A stretch of DNA of 64,000 nucleotides from Spisula solida (taxonomy: Eukaryota > Mollusca > Bivalvia > Venerida > Mactridae): assembly GCA_947247005.1 (NCBI GenBank), contig OX365948.1, positions 13,815,455-13,879,454 on the forward strand, read 5' to 3'. The first letter of the stretch is position 1. Each line of letters begins with the position of its first letter. Positions 13,389 to 27,604 of the stretch are shown in pieces. The notes beneath the pieces were generated by a model, which searched no databases, was not told the origin of the DNA, and saw only the letters and a list, made by a program, of their open reading frames with translations. Both the position numbers and the translations under genes were made by a program.

Positions 13389-13606
13389 TGTTTTTGTTGC
13401 CATAGCAACCATAATTTTTGTCTGAATCAAAATATTATACATGCATAATCCCCTTATTGCCCCCTATCCACAAACCAAGTTTCATAAACCTAACTTGGAA
13501 ACTGTTTGAGTTATGTCAGGATCCAGATTTTTTGACGGACGGACGGACTGACTGACGGAGGGCAAACCTATAGTCCACTCCCTTCAAAAACCTGTAGGGA
13601 CTAATA
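13389..13606 (+). mobile_element. Hairpin-ended dispersed element with ACGG tract
   Basis: The left part holds TTGCCATAGCAACC and a CCAAGTTTCATAAACCT segment. A short GACGGACGGACGGACTGACT simple repeat follows, then GGCAAACCTATAGTCC. The end is a six-bp-stem hairpin (TAGTCC 13571-13576, GGACTA 13598-13603) followed by ATAA. I know this arrangement as a common bivalve dispersed repeat. There are no coding frames, so it would be non-autonomous. The left boundary is approximate. Confidence 0.6.
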
Positions 13607-16600
13607 AAGTTACAAGTCAAATAGTTCCTGCGAGCAAATGATGTGCCAACTTCATTTGACAGCGAATTGACAGGATCCTCGACCTTCTATCTGCATAATT
13701 CATCAGCTGATGTGAAATTAAGCATGAAAATCCCAAAATTGTGAGAGAAAAATAAGCGCGATAGGCCGGTAGCTTTCAAATTTACAAAATTTATCAACAA
13801 ATTGTTAAATAATTTCATGTGTAACAAACCAATTTTCAAGACACTTAATTGCATATTGTGACTCCCTTGTTCCATATAATATGTATATGCTTATAAATAA
13901 AACCTTGTATCAGTTCATTAAAAGGTATTATCATAAGACATGTTTTCAGTGTTCAACAATATCAAAGATCATAAACCAATGCAGCTGCAGTCACCTGCTG
14001 TTTCATGGTCCATGGTCTCAATATTGCCTGGCGCTCACTGAAATTTCGGACAGTTCTGATTTCTTCGGTAAATAAACTATTGCAATGCGACAAAGACCGA
14101 TGTTATCCGCATGGAATAATGGAATTAGTCTGGTTCACGACATTCTTATGAAATGCATCTTTTTTTGGATTTATTTTTTGAAATCGTAAACCATCGAGAA
14201 CAGGTCACGTGCCCCTCCATGGACTTTTTTCTTAAGGCAATCCAATATACCTGCTCGCTCAAGGCTGGCAGGTAATAATACAGTCATAATAGAGTGGTTA
14301 ATATAGAGGTGTATATGACAAAATAATCCTAATATTATTCCAGACCCCTATCATAGAAACGGTGTATGACACCCCACACCATCACAAGAAGATGTATCAA
14401 TCTATCTGACATAATTCTATCAATGAAATCAATACCAAAAAGTGTCCATAATATTGCACCCGACCTTAGCTACGAAACGTCAGATTACCTCAAGCCTTAA
14501 CACGTAATATTAGAACAAATTGAACTACAAACTGTCAACAAATTGAACTACAAACTGTCACTGAAACGAAAATTTACATAAATACATAAATCTGCTAATC
14601 TTGTTTGATTTGACAAAAATATAAACGATTTTCCCGCTACCCCACATGACGCTTAAAACTAAAACAAACTTTGCCGATAATAATGCAAACATCCAAAATG
14701 CTACCATGTTTATACACCAGCAAACATAGGACAACTTTCAAATACAAGTGGAGGAAAAATATGTGCTAACAATGCAAACTTTTCAAATTTTTACTACAAA
14801 AAAAACTTGTTAAATATTTGAACTAGCCCATCTCTTCACAAGCCGTACACCTAGTGTAAACAACGGCTGTGATGATTTACCCATAATCCCACTTGTTAGA
14901 GATCCGACATGATCTTCCATTGTCAGACTTGCTGTTCCAATAATCAAAATTTACTGTGTAAAGATTGGACAAATTATGAGGTATATTTCATAATGATGTG
15001 TGACATTTGTTTTATACTCTGGACGACAATACCGGGAACCGGGACTACAATGCCGAGAACTTTTCGCTGGAACCGATCGCTGTGTTACAAGGACTGTTAG
15101 TGCCATAAATCAATGAATACAGCCCACTTCAGAATATCACAGCATGCAGCATGTTGCATCAATTAAAACAATTAATGTGCCCGTTGTCACATCTGTCATG
15201 ATTTCTAGTCCACATGTCCTTAATCCATACTTTACATTGGACCATACCACAGATTAGGCAATGATTTGCAACGATTATTCTCTAGAAACAGCGAAACAAA
15301 GTGTTTATTTACTCAGTGTCACCCCTACTTAAAAGACCAACCATTTTTGACTTGTGAGACACCTATTTTGTGAGCATGTTTACTTTGTAAATTTAGTTCC
15401 AGGTAGCACAGGCAGGTTAACACATAATGTTCACAATTATTTAACTTAACTGACGGCTCAACAGCAACCATTCCTCCCCAGCAATCTTGCAACTATTCTC
15501 CCCAGGATTAACCTTGCAACCAGTATTACAAGAATCTTGCACTGACTTAAAAATGCGCTGCAGGAAAGTTAACTGCAGTCTACAGACTCTGCAAAGTTCT
15601 TGGGAAAACACTGCATACCATACAATTATACCCCTACACATGGATTCTAATGGAGGGGCTGTTAGGGGAGGGGCTGGTGGGGGTCAGATAGCGTTCCGTT
15701 ATAGTGCAGGTGTAAATGTGGGAAATGCTGGTCTGTTATATAACAATAGAACCTGTAATGCCACTGGTAAATGACATACTACAATTCCCAGGTAAACTGA
15801 TGGAGACGCTGTAATTATGAGACTAAAGGAGAACAATAGGAGAATACTACCCCAGGATTTTTAGAGTATTAAAACATTCACTTTGTACTATCCAACTCTG
15901 ACCCTAGCCCTATTATCTGTCAGACAGAAACAGTTGCTTCTTTCCCAAAGAAACTATCCCATGTGATGTGACGTTCAGGTACATTCACCTTTTTCAAGAG
16001 TCCAATTCACTGGTAATACAACATCAAATGGTTTGATTCATTAAACCACAAGTACACGTGGTGATAATATCATATACAAATATGGCCGCACATTTTCTGG
16101 ACAGAATTACAACAAATATTCACTTTGCCATCAGGTATGGACACTTCCCCCCTACTTCAACTATCTAGTTTATCACCACTTAGGTTCAACAAACACACAA
16201 ACACAACCCTAGGGACATGTCAGGATAGGAAGTAGCATCAGATACAGGCTGTATGCAAAGTTCCAGTCCAACAAAAGACCATTAAAAGACAACTAGATTT
16301 TTGTGACCGATTGCCATCTCAAAGACATTATTACCAATTATTACATGTACATGCAGGTGCGTTTGCCATAATTGTATAACATAAATTTTTTACACAAACA
16401 GATTTCTTTTTAGGGTAGTTAGTTTACACCATTTATCAATACTTTTCTGTTAAATACTAGTATTTAGTGTCCTGCCATTATATTTCAATCTTTAAACCAT
16501 AATCACAGAAAAAACCTGATCATTACCTAAAGTCCTCTAAACAACCTTAATGTCAGGTGACAAGAGAAGTGTCATATTGTTGGCAAGTTTAAGTCAAACA

Positions 16601-19406
16601 TTGCACCCCAAGTCTTATAATAGCTCAGAATTATCGCATCAAAATATTCTACAGTTGGTCTAGAGTTTCATGCAACAATAAGAAAAAATTTTTTTTATAT
16701 AAAATAAAATAATTATGATATAAAAATACGGAACATGTGTTGTTGTCGAGTTATTTCCAACTGTACAACAATAAGAGCATATGACACAGCCTGTAGTATT
16801 TCACTGAAGAACGCTGCCACTCCAAGTAATCCAAAGTTAAATATTAGCACAGTTTGAACCTCTGTATAAACGTCTGTAGCCAGGTGAAACGTCTAATTAA
16901 CATACTATCATCAATATACCACAGTTACTGCAAATAATCTGTCAGGATCACAAAAAACTGTCACATTTCTTGCACTCAAATGTAAAAAAAAATGGTTCTA
17001 TGTACATCATTATTGAAAACTTAAAATGATGAAATAGGAAATAGTTCTTAAAATATTTTACTGATTTTTATGAAATAATAAGAATTACATCATTATATAC
17101 ATTCTGAGGCGAACTTAGGAATATAAAAACATGGATTGTTTTATCATTTTGATTTTTTTTATAATCTCAAGTAATACATTATTTGTGAAAACAATATCAG
17201 GAATAATCGATTGTATGTCTGAGACAATATGGTTTACATTATAATATACGTAGTATTAAACACACAGTAACCTTGTGTAACTTATAACACGTTCTGTTAT
17301 ATATTACAAAGTGAGGACGTTAAACACTCAACAATCAGTCAACTAACTTTGATCTTTTGAAGATACTGATATACATGTACATACAAAGCTTTCGACAAAA
17401 AGTACAAATAAGTACTTAAAAGTAAGAAATAAGACAACAAAGCAACTTGTTAAGATTTTCTTCATATATTCTAACACTTAAATTCTACTCCAAAATCTTT
17501 GACAGTGTGTGTAGACATTCTTTAAATTTTAGGTTTAAGTCTCACTCACAGTATATATCAGTCATATACCAAGACAACCAAGACAACCAAGCCACATTCC
17601 CCTGACACTGGGTCATATCAGCAACACAACAATATCCACTGTGTAGGTAAAATGAACAAAAACAAACATGTTGCAATATTGCAGGTAAATAAAGACCAAC
17701 ATTATAATTTTATACTTTATATCAAAGACGAAAAAATGTACATATGTTAAAATCATTTTAGTTAAATCTAAAGCTATGTTTTTGAGTGCCAAAGGTGTGC
17801 AAACTATAAGTCAATACATTAAAATGAATGGCCGCTTCAAATGTGAACTGAAAACATGGAAGAAAGTGATGATACAAACAAGCAAGCATGATTCATATAG
17901 GAATGCAGAAAATCATCTGTGATTAAAGCAACATAAACATCATATCAACACAGCATATCAGCACATCGTGAAACTATCAATTTTGTCAGTCAATGCAACC
18001 AGAAAACAGAACCTGTGCCTAGGCTGACCAATGGTCTGAGGCAAATATAGAATCTGATCTTTGACACAGGGTCATCTAGATACAATAATATAAAGGTCAA
18101 GCAATAACAGTCTCTGTCAACTCGCAATGGTCAATCATTCGAAGCACGGCAATTTAGCAAAGGGTGATAGCATCTTAAACACTGTATTTTGCCTATGACA
18201 GCCAAACAAAAACTACTATGAGAAGAACAAAACTTATGACAGCCTTTCAATAGTATTTCTGCTATCTGTGATCGGATATAGAATCCAACAATTTGGCATC
18301 TGGCTTGGTTCGCTACATGATTTGTCAAGGCAATCTTTATAAATAACTACAAGAAATTATCCAGAAAATTGAACAGAAAATGTCGTTTTTCAGCATTTGT
18401 ATAGGTTTTGTGAATTTGATTTGACTTTCAAATTTAATATCACAGAATGATATGCTACCATGACATTTACACTTTAAATTTAGTTGGACTAGATTACAGA
18501 AACCTGAGGAAAAATGGTTCAAACTTTCAGTTGCATGAATGTTCAAAGGTCTATTAATAATATAGAATAGGAAACTTTCTGCATGCAAGATTTCAACAAC
18601 TTGAATTAAAAGCAACCAGATATCAGTAATTTTTTTCAAAGAATTTGTTACATAAATTAACCATTCCTACAATATCATAAACAAATGAGCAAAATTAATA
18701 TTACGTACATAATTTTTTTTTAATTATAATATATAGTTATTAGTCAGTAGACAGTTGATCATCAAATAGCATATGATGTCACATGTGCAATAAATATTGC
18801 ATGAAATGATCATGCAACATAAGTAGAAAATGAAGGAATTAGCAATTAGCTGCATAGTAACAACACAACCATGATACAACATTAGACAATATAACGATAT
18901 AAAGGACAATATAACATTGCACTGCTTCTATCAATAAAATGTTAACAGTGTGAACAGGTCAGAACCTTCTTCTTCTGCTGCTTCTGATGCTTCTGTTCCT
19001 CCATGCTTACCAATCAATATTAGAGATGAACTGTGAGGTGGGTCAACGATGCTCCACATCACCATGGACTGCCTCCATAGGCATGGTATGGGAACACCCT
19101 CCGCCATATTGCTGATCTATCTTTATCAGCCAAGTGGACAACAGTTTCAACTTTTACAATAATTCAATGAATCCTGCAATTTTGAAGGTAGAAGGAATGG
19201 ACAAGCCATCACTCCAATATGATGAACGTCCCTAAAACACTTACCATATCACTCGGCATTGATGCTTGAATGACAGTTCTTCTAGGACACGCAGCACATA
19301 ATTATTAGGTTATGACTTCAAAACAATAATTTGGTAGTATTCAAAATATATTACCAAGAAAACGTCCTTTAGAACTGTATGATCTTAACATATCAATTTC
19401 TGGCCT
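13607..19406. other. Long non-coding stretch, probably intronic or intergenic
   Basis: No secure gene. Visible details: a direct 22-bp duplication at about 14519-14562 (AAATTGAACTACAAACTGTC) and a GC-richer island at 18960-19305. On the minus strand that island shows a GTAAGT donor at 19239-19244 and a good acceptor at 19174, but no frame stays open across it convincingly. Three frames are open in parts of 18990-19130, so no exon is called. Confidence 0.45.
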
Positions 19407-20163
19407 AACCTATCTAGATACAGGTACCAGTCAAATCATTGATGGATATAACATTGGCTGGACCAACCTATCTTGTCACAGGTACCAGTCAAATCATTGA
19501 TGGATATAACATTGGCTGGACCAACCTATCTTGTCACAGGTACCAGTCAAATCATCGATAGATATAACAATGGTTGTATCAACCTATCTTGTTACAGGTA
19601 CCAGTCAAATCATCGATAGATATAACAATGGTTGTACCAACCTATCTAGATACAGGTACCAGTCAAATCATCGATAGATATAACAATGGCTGGACCAACC
19701 TATCTTGTCACAGGTACCAGTCAAATCATCGATAGATATAACAATGGCTGGACCAACCTATCTAGATACAGGTACCAGTCAAATCATCGATAGATATAAC
19801 AATGGCTGGACCAACCTATCTTGTCACAGGTACCAGTCAAATCATCCATAGATATAACAATGGCTGGACCAACCTATCTTGTCACAGGTACCAGTCAAAT
19901 CATCCATAGATATAACAATGGCTGGACCAACCTATCTTGTCACAGGTACCAGTCAAATCATCGATAGATATAACAATGGCTGGACCAACCTATCTTGTCA
20001 CAGGTACCAGTCAAATCATCGATAGATATAACAATGGCTGGACCAACCTATCTTGTCACAGGTACCAGTCAAATCATCGATAGATATAACAATGGTTGTA
20101 CCAACCTATCTAGATACAGGTACCAGTCAAATCATTGATAGATATAACAATGGCTGGACCAAC
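19407..20163. repeat. 58-bp minisatellite, 13 copies
   Basis: Units start with AACCTATC at 19407, 19465, 19523 and so on every 58 bp to 20103. Each contains the palindrome GGTACC and CATCGATAGATATAACAATG. Two subtypes alternate irregularly, TCTAGATACAGG and TCTTGTCACAGG. The first copies read GATGGATATAACATTGGCTG instead, and a run near 19840-19910 has CATCCATAG. The low divergence suggests recent expansion. Confidence 0.95.
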
Positions 20164-22068
20164 CAAAATCATTAGAAGAGAAGACAAAAAATTTAATGTC
20201 AATTTTCCAAGAAGATGCACAATAATTTTTCACTCCATTATTAGACATAGTATTACTGGTACATTACGATCCGTATAGCCTGGAATTTCTAGAGATGTTC
20301 CGAAGCATGACTAGTAAACAAAATAAAGGAAATGGTTTTATCACAACAAATCATCAGCCATGTAATATCATACCCTCAGCAAAACCCTTACAATATAAAA
20401 TTGTCCATTTCAGTCTTTGAGATATGACCTAGCTTAAAAGCTTCCTCTATGTCCAGGATCCTGTTCTCTGGTTCCTCCTAGACTCTGTGCATCATACAAT
20501 AATCATAATTTACCAGGACAAAGTTCGTCTCAGCTGCCACAGTTTTATACTAAACCATTTCATTTCCCTAAGGACGATTTGTTTAGACAGAATTACTCCC
20601 TTCATAATCTTCAATGATGAGGGCTTAATTACGATTTAATGACTAGGTCCATTTACGGCACCAAATGATGGGAGGTTGCACATTTTAATCGTTCAGGTGC
20701 ATTATTTCAACATCATCTAGTACACCCTGACTGAGTACACCCTGACTGAGTACTGCTTGCTGATACATGCAAGTTGATTTCTGATTGACTCGTATAAATA
20801 TTCTATACTTTCTAGCAGACGTTACGACAGTAAATCGTAACAGTACGCGGAGAGATGAACGCAAAATATCGCTCCCATCTCTTTCTTAAAGGTGACAGAC
20901 ACATTTTTCATAATAATAATTTTATCATATTAAATGTTGATTTACAGGTTGCATCTTGAGTAAATTACATGTGACACTTTCAATCCTGACTGCTGTGTAT
21001 TGTTCAACCATTGTATGCTCCCAGTCAAATGGGGAGGGCTTTGGCTCCAATGTTAAATGCTGATAAATTTCTATGATCAGTGAGAGAAAGGGATAAATAT
21101 AGAAGAGAACATTTCACTGACATTAATTTTCACTGAAGGGCATTTATCAAGATAGGACTGCATTATTCAAAATATCAATTAAAAGATAATCATTTTTCAA
21201 TGCATAATGCTCGCTTTTACTTTTATTGTATCGCCAGAAAATTGCATGTCATTGTAATGTCCTGCTATATATTACATTATTATGCACTTAGTAGCAGACG
21301 ACAAAAGTCTCGAGTAATATTTGAATATCTAAAATGGAGAATAAGGTGTACACAGAGCAAATATTATAGACTATAAATAACACCAGCTTGTCAAGTCGGA
21401 AACTTGAAGAAAATTCATCATTTATAAATATTTAAAAGATTATCACAAATATTTTTTTGAAAGATAATGAACCAAAAAGCTGTTCATTACCTCTAGGAAA
21501 CCCAGGCTTATAGTGACAAAATTATGAAACTTATGATCTAGCAAGACAAGACTCTTACGAACAGTTTCTAAAATTTGAGCCAAATATAACATCCATTTAC
21601 AGAGTTACAGACCTTTAAAACCAACCACTAACGTCTTCTTTTTGTGTAATGTTGCAAATTGACGAAATATAAACAGGCATTTCACAAATTCAGCATTTAA
21701 TAAATTCTTGACATAAATGTTACAAAATAGCATCACATTAATTTTGAGAATTATGATTTTATTTTAATAAAACGTATCAAAATTGTGAATTCTTGCTTTT
21801 ACAGAGAAGTACTACAGTTTTTTCTCTCGAACCCCTCGTTTTTCTCAATATGGGTGCTTTTTAGAAATTGGTCGCCATAGCAATGATGGAAGTTACTAAA
21901 ATATATAATTCATGAGAAAATTTAAATCTACGACATAGTAAGTATAGGATTCAATTACTTAAAATTAAATCAATAGACGTGACATTTTACTAATTTCCGA
22001 GCATTTTCAAAATGTTAAATGCTTATAACATACAGTATCACATATCCTCATTAACCTGTTTTTTGCAG
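20164..22068. other. Non-coding DNA
   Basis: Apart from a small duplication of GAGTACACCCTGACT near 20730 nothing stands out. No long frames or element ends. Confidence 0.5.
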
Positions 22069-22126
22069 GAGGACTGCTCATATATTCTAGCAGCATGGAA
22101 GTCTCTGTACCATAGAAATACAATTG
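22069..22126 (+). CDS. Exon-like island, unknown gene
   Basis: A pyrimidine-rich acceptor (CCTGTTTTTTGCAG) is followed by 58 nt with one open frame, reading EDCSYILAAWKSLYHRNTIG across a GTAAGA donor. The other two frames stop. The implied phases are 0 in and 1 out. I do not recognise the protein. No matching neighbour exon was found on the plus strand, so this may be a chance pairing of splice-like sites in AT-rich DNA. Alternatively it is one exon of a gene whose other exons lie outside the window. Confidence 0.25.
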
Positions 22127-24674
22127 GTAAGATTGACCCCAAAATTATTAACAAATAAACAAATTACATTATTTTTCTTCAGTTATCCACAAATGAAAAG
22201 AAGTCGTTACTCCATTTTTCAGACAAAATCACTAGACAGTTAAAAACTATGGCATGCATAAAAATTGTGAACTTTTTTTCACACCAACAATGGAAAATTA
22301 ATTATGTTCAGATAACATTAATTTTTTATAGTTGCTTCGACATGTTTTGGTACACACATTATGCCATAGATTATAAACATAGAATGAATGGATAACAGTC
22401 ATCCAATTTCCAAATATTTTTTATGCATATCTTTGGTTTAGTTGATTACTCCATATACCCCTACTTCATTGATATTACATAGAGGCCTGATATTGAGACT
22501 ACACAATCCCCATACTTATAGAAACATAACTGCATGGTGATTGGCACTCGAATATGATGCATCATCTGTACAGCTATCAGAGAAATACATCCAAATGGAG
22601 AAAAGGGTTTAAGTCATAAAGTTCCTATAAGAGGTAATGAGGCTTATCTTGTTAGGACACTTTGTTCACAGACGGACAGATATCTTTATAGAACTATCAT
22701 ACCTGAATCCACACATACCCTAAAAATGTAACTTTACCCGGGGCAAATCTCAAGATTCATGTTTAATTTAATTCTGGAAAGTGAGTAGTATCTGAGATAA
22801 ATAGTGAAGACACAGACAGATGAAAGGGGCATGCAGCTACCTGTATATAAATTCATTATATCATAATTAAGCAATAGAATGTTACCATATACAGTGTGTA
22901 CAACAATAGCAGCTTTTAATGTCTTCCATCAATTATAATAGTACTCCCCACACTTCCAACTGCATGAAATAAGTGTAATAATAAACTGTATCTGCCCACA
23001 CACAATATTTACCACATAGCAAAACTGTTTACCAATCATAATTACCAAAATACACCTCAGTGGTAAGCCTAAATAAATGAGCTACACAGGACCTGCCATA
23101 CAGACAATAGTTTATGCACAGCCCGGGTACAATTTGTAATCAGGGCCCAATAGAAACAATAAACACCTAGAGAAGATGTTTTATAATTACCCCTCACTAT
23201 GGCATGATGGAAAAAGCAGAAATTTCAAACAATAGATGGCAACGCATCAAAACATGAGGCTACAGGTGAAGACAGACAAAAATCTTATAGTGTTAACAGA
23301 ATTTAAGTAATTAATATAACAAGACAATTCCTTCAGTGACAGAAAAAAAACAAATCTCTCCATGAACCCATAGCACTATCATCACACACTCAAGTCATCC
23401 CCCCTCCCCGCCAATCTTTTGGTACCTTGGCAACAGAACTGTTGGTGACCAATGACAGGGGCACATTGTAACAGCATTAAACAGTTTGCAACATAAACAT
23501 ATTCTATTCACCAGTATTTTTTTGAAGGTACGCTTCTCGAGAAAAAGATCAACTGACCGGTAAAGTGATGACAAAAAGGTCACCTTTTTTAGCAATAAAA
23601 TTTACACTGTAGACTACATCCTAAACTACCATTAAACCAGTCACCTTCATTGCATTTTTTTAAAATGAACATCAATGAAAGGCATCCAAACCACAATAAG
23701 CCAATCAAACTTCAATTATAATCTTTTTTTAGAAGTTGAAAATTAAAGTTTGAAAGTTCACAGAGTTTTCAGGTTTAACACCTGCCAGTCTTTATCCATA
23801 CTTTGTGTTCAATTTATGATCTTTGAGTACTTCTAGCATACAGCCTTATCTTATGCTCACACAACACTGTCCATACATGCTGCTTCTCAAAGTACCAAAT
23901 CTCAAAAATTGAGTATAATTATTTAGATAACTCTTCAAAATCCACAGTTTCAGTTACATGGCTTCATAACTTCAAAGAAATTCACATTTTACAATCTTTT
24001 TTTATTATTTAGATAAATTGAAAAAACGTGGATTCAATTTCATACTAAGCAATATGTAAGCCAAGTAAATTTGATTTGTTAATGTATCTAAAACTTCATT
24101 TTGACATTGTAAAAAAGCAATTTATGCCACTTGAATGTGAAATTCAATTCCTAAAATGAATTCATTGCAACAGGCTGTGTTAATTTATGTGACAAGCTAC
24201 GGTACCAAAGTGAAGCAATATTTCTTCTATTTGAGAGGTTCTGTCAATTTTTGGCAGTTAAAATTTGGTCAGAGCTGAACTTGTGGTTATTGAAGCATTT
24301 TATGTGGACATATTTATGGATACCATCTGATCAGTTCTTATTTCCATGTTGAATGTCAGTACCCTGTCCATACATGTGCTTGATATTCTGTTGGGGGGCC
24401 AGTGGTTGGAGATTCTACAGGGGGCCATTTGTTGAGTCAGAAATTGGACATCATAACCCATAAGTGTGGGATCAGTTACTGTTGTTGGGAGTGTCACCAA
24501 GTTCTGCAGTGCTGCAAGTTCAGAAACTACACATATTTCATGCTTGTTACCTGTGATTCCGTAACTGCAAATCCATGTTCCTTTCCGGTTACCATTATAT
24601 ACCGATAGTCAGTTCTAGTTAGTCTGTACCTTGACAACCGTACCGGCCGTATAGAAAACTTACCTCAGTTTGCT
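22127..24674. other. Non-coding DNA
   Basis: No gene recognised. Frames at 23395-23595 and 24300-24608 are short and overlap on opposite strands. Confidence 0.5.
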
Positions 24675-24950
24675 ACAAACAACCAGCCTTTACTAGAACA
24701 ACATTTCTAATGCACAAACAACCAGCCTTTACTAGAACAACCTTTCTAATGCACAAACAACCAGCCTTTACTAGAACAACATTTCTAATGCACAAACAAC
24801 CAGCCTTTACTAGAACAACATTTCTAATGCACAAACAACCAGCCTTTACTAGAACAACATTTCTAATGCACAAACAACCAGCCTTTACTAGAACAACATT
24901 TCTAATGCACAAACAACCAGCCTTTCCTCGAACAACATTTCTAATGCACA
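24675..24950. repeat. 39-bp minisatellite, 7 copies
   Basis: Copies start at 24675, 24714, 24753, 24792, 24831, 24870 and 24909 with ACAAACAACCAGCCTTTACT. They are nearly identical, so expansion is recent. The 13-codon period without stops gives repeat peptides on both strands (MHKQPAFTRTTFL on plus, CIRNVVLVKAGCL on minus). I treat both as artefacts. The sequence is unrelated to the 39-bp units at 12.3 and 43 kb. Confidence 0.95.
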
Positions 24951-25949
24951 ATGGGAAATTTTCATATAAAAATTCCATTTTACTGACCGCAAGGAATCTT
25001 ACAAGACTGGTCCAATTTATACAAGGCAAAAACAGAAACATCCAAAATATACTGAGAGTGAAAACATCAGAAATACTGTGACATGTGTTTGGTCGAAATT
25101 TACATACAAGGTTGGAAATCATTTAGATCCAATTACAGACATTAACTGATCTATAATATTTTATGCAGGTAGGTACGTCTATTTTTACATGGTACGTTAG
25201 TGGAATTCTGTTATACATGTCAAAAGCTGTGTATACATTCTGTGACACAATTTTTTTCATAATTACATAAAATCACCACAATATTAAACAACAGAATACT
25301 GCAGGAATAAAATCAGGGAATAAACATTTCACAATGTGTGACATATGGCTGGCATATCAGTGGAACCCTATAAATGAAGGGTTTACATACCAGAATACAG
25401 TCAGACACCATTTCTTTCTAAATATACTTGCATGGTAAAATCATCACAAGGTATAACAATAGAATATCACAAAAACGTAATTATGAAACATGCACTTCAC
25501 AACGCAATGGTAAGACTATGACAAATCATAACTTATAAGAACATTATAAGAATTAGCAAAATGCTATAACATAATATAGACATGATTAATTTTGTATACC
25601 AGGATGCCTCTGAAAAGGGACATTTACCAAGCAAAATTATATACATGGTGATAAATAGCAAGAAAACATTTAAAATGTGATACATGAATTTTACAAAAAT
25701 ATAAAACTATATATATTTCATTTGAAACACACAGATCCCTGCGAGAACAATTAATATACAGCATCCTGTTAGCATGTAGTTTATAAAGATATGAAAACAA
25801 AAAGCCAGCACAAATAAAATATGAGAAGACATGGTATCAGATAGATAAATAGCAGAGATAGAGAACCAAGATATACAAGAAGTGTAGATAACATGGAATG
25901 GTTAACTACTGACCCTTACAATTTGATTTTCAACAGATGTATACCAGAA

Positions 25950-26147
25950 TATTCTCAGGAATGTGGGAACTATGTGGTTACAATGGGAAAATAACAACCA
26001 TGAAATATAGAAACCATGGAATGTGGAACTATGTGGTAACCATGAGAAAATGACAACCATGGAATATAGAAACCATGGAATGAGAAGAACCATGGAACAT
26101 GGGATTTTTGTGGTTACCATGAGAAAATGACAACCATGGAATTGGTG
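25950..26147. repeat. ACCATGG-rich degenerate 59-bp tandem repeat
   Basis: About three imperfect units carry AACTATGTGGT(A/T)A, CATGAGAAAATGACAACCAT and AAACCATGGAATATAG. CCATGG occurs repeatedly. A second, looser cluster of ACCATGG words lies at 54446-54615. No gene. Confidence 0.7.
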
Positions 26148-26362
26148 TATATGATGTTATAAACATTTCATGTGTGGATGACATTACTAGGCCTCTGTTC
26201 TGTCCTAATTTTTTTCACAATGTGTAATAATACATGTTTATGGACATTTAAATGGTATGGAGTAAAAAATAGGATATGCAATGATCGGCGGCTTGTCACA
26301 ATTCTTTACACTGGGCTGATGTTTGATGGCATAGAACAGATTTATACAATGTATACACTTAC

Positions 26363-26487
26363 CCCAGGGTGATCAGAGTCCGGTGAGCCTGTACGCTTGC
26401 CGTTAGGTCGGGTACCTTCATCCATGATGTCTCCTGGGCTTCCCACCATGCAATGCTCCAGTAAGGTCATAAGGTCATCTAGGGCAT
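26363..26487 (-). CDS. Exon-like island, unknown gene
   Basis: On the minus strand a GC-richer block ends in a strong donor (GGG|GTAAGTG, intron from 26362). One frame is open for 41 codons, beginning ALDDLMTLLEHCMVGSPGD and then turning polar with Asp, Gly, Pro and Lys-Arg. That would be a short amphipathic helix followed by a disordered tail. The acceptor is uneasy. The first AG (TTTTATTTTCAG, exon start 26493) would put TAA in this frame, so the exon must use the AG six bases further on. Phases would be 1 in and 0 out. I do not recognise the family. An open frame of this length can occur by chance. Confidence 0.3.
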
Positions 26488-27568
26488 CTTACACTGAAAA
26501 TAAAACATACCCACTCAGTTTGATTAAGTTAAACAAGTTAACAAGAACCGCATATGTAAATGTCAATGGACAAAGGGAGTAAATCCAGTTTAAACCATCT
26601 GTTAAGACAGCACACCAGTACTGTCCCCTGATAAAGGGCACTAACTGGTAAATATATGTGTTTAAAATGAATTTGAGTTATTCCCCTTGAAACATTATAT
26701 ATTTGATAATTGTACTTCATGTTGATAATAATTACTATAGAGAATTATTTTATTCTGTATCATCAATATGATTAAAACAGACTATGGCATACACATAATG
26801 GATCTTTTAGATCCTTAAGGACGTTTGATACAGTTGTTTATGCGCATCATTTCTGCGCATATACCTTAAACGGGAATAGAGGCCGCGTTTGGCACTGGAT
26901 CGTCATGAAAATTGGGCAAAATGTTTGTCGTGATACTATCTAGGGTTAGTATAAATATGGATATTTTGGTGTAAAAAAATAATTTCCCTGAGCAAATAAT
27001 ATGAAAACACTCTGCATGAAAGAGCGGTTATATTTTCATTCATTTTTTGTGAAATTAGAACTTATAACTTGGGTTACCTGTACCAATTTATAATGAGTGT
27101 TTGTATTGCCTGGGACTACACAGATCCCCTTTTACTGATATACAGGGAATGAATTAATGATCTCTTGACTAAAAGTGTGAAGATTATTCAAGTGAGGGAT
27201 TCAGGGCCCATCTGTACCCCCTTGCTATGTGGTATGCGACGTCACTGACAAATTGGGGGAAAAGGGGAGATAATTCAGTCATAATAGCACGAAGTGTAGC
27301 GTGAAAATTTTGTTTTATTTTAATTTTTAGATAAAGTACACTTTAATCAACATCCTTAGCCAAGAATATATTATGACAAGACTAGAAATTATGAGAAAAA
27401 CATATATGCAAAATGTACTAATTTGGCCATTTTTGCGCCATTTTACCGCCATTATACCGCAATTTTCATTGCAAAGAGACACAATTACGACGTTACTGCA
27501 GCTAAAATAATTCTTGTTACAAGCCAATTTCTTCTAAGTTTATATTTACTATACTTTCATGTACATAA

Positions 27569-27604
27569 TATAATAATAATAATAATAATAATAACGACTT
27601 TATT
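27569..27604 (-). terminator. LINE polyadenylation signal and (TTA)n tail
   Basis: On the minus strand CTGAAAATAAAGTCG is followed at once by about eight TTA units. This marks the 3' end of the LINE. Microsatellite-like tails instead of poly-A are typical of CR1-type elements. Confidence 0.85.

Noticed and set aside
18960..19305. GC-richer island with several protein-like frames and splice-like sites on the minus strand
   Set aside because: Three frames are open in parts, stops follow the best acceptor in every frame, and the implied 71-bp intron and 37-nt exon are too speculative.
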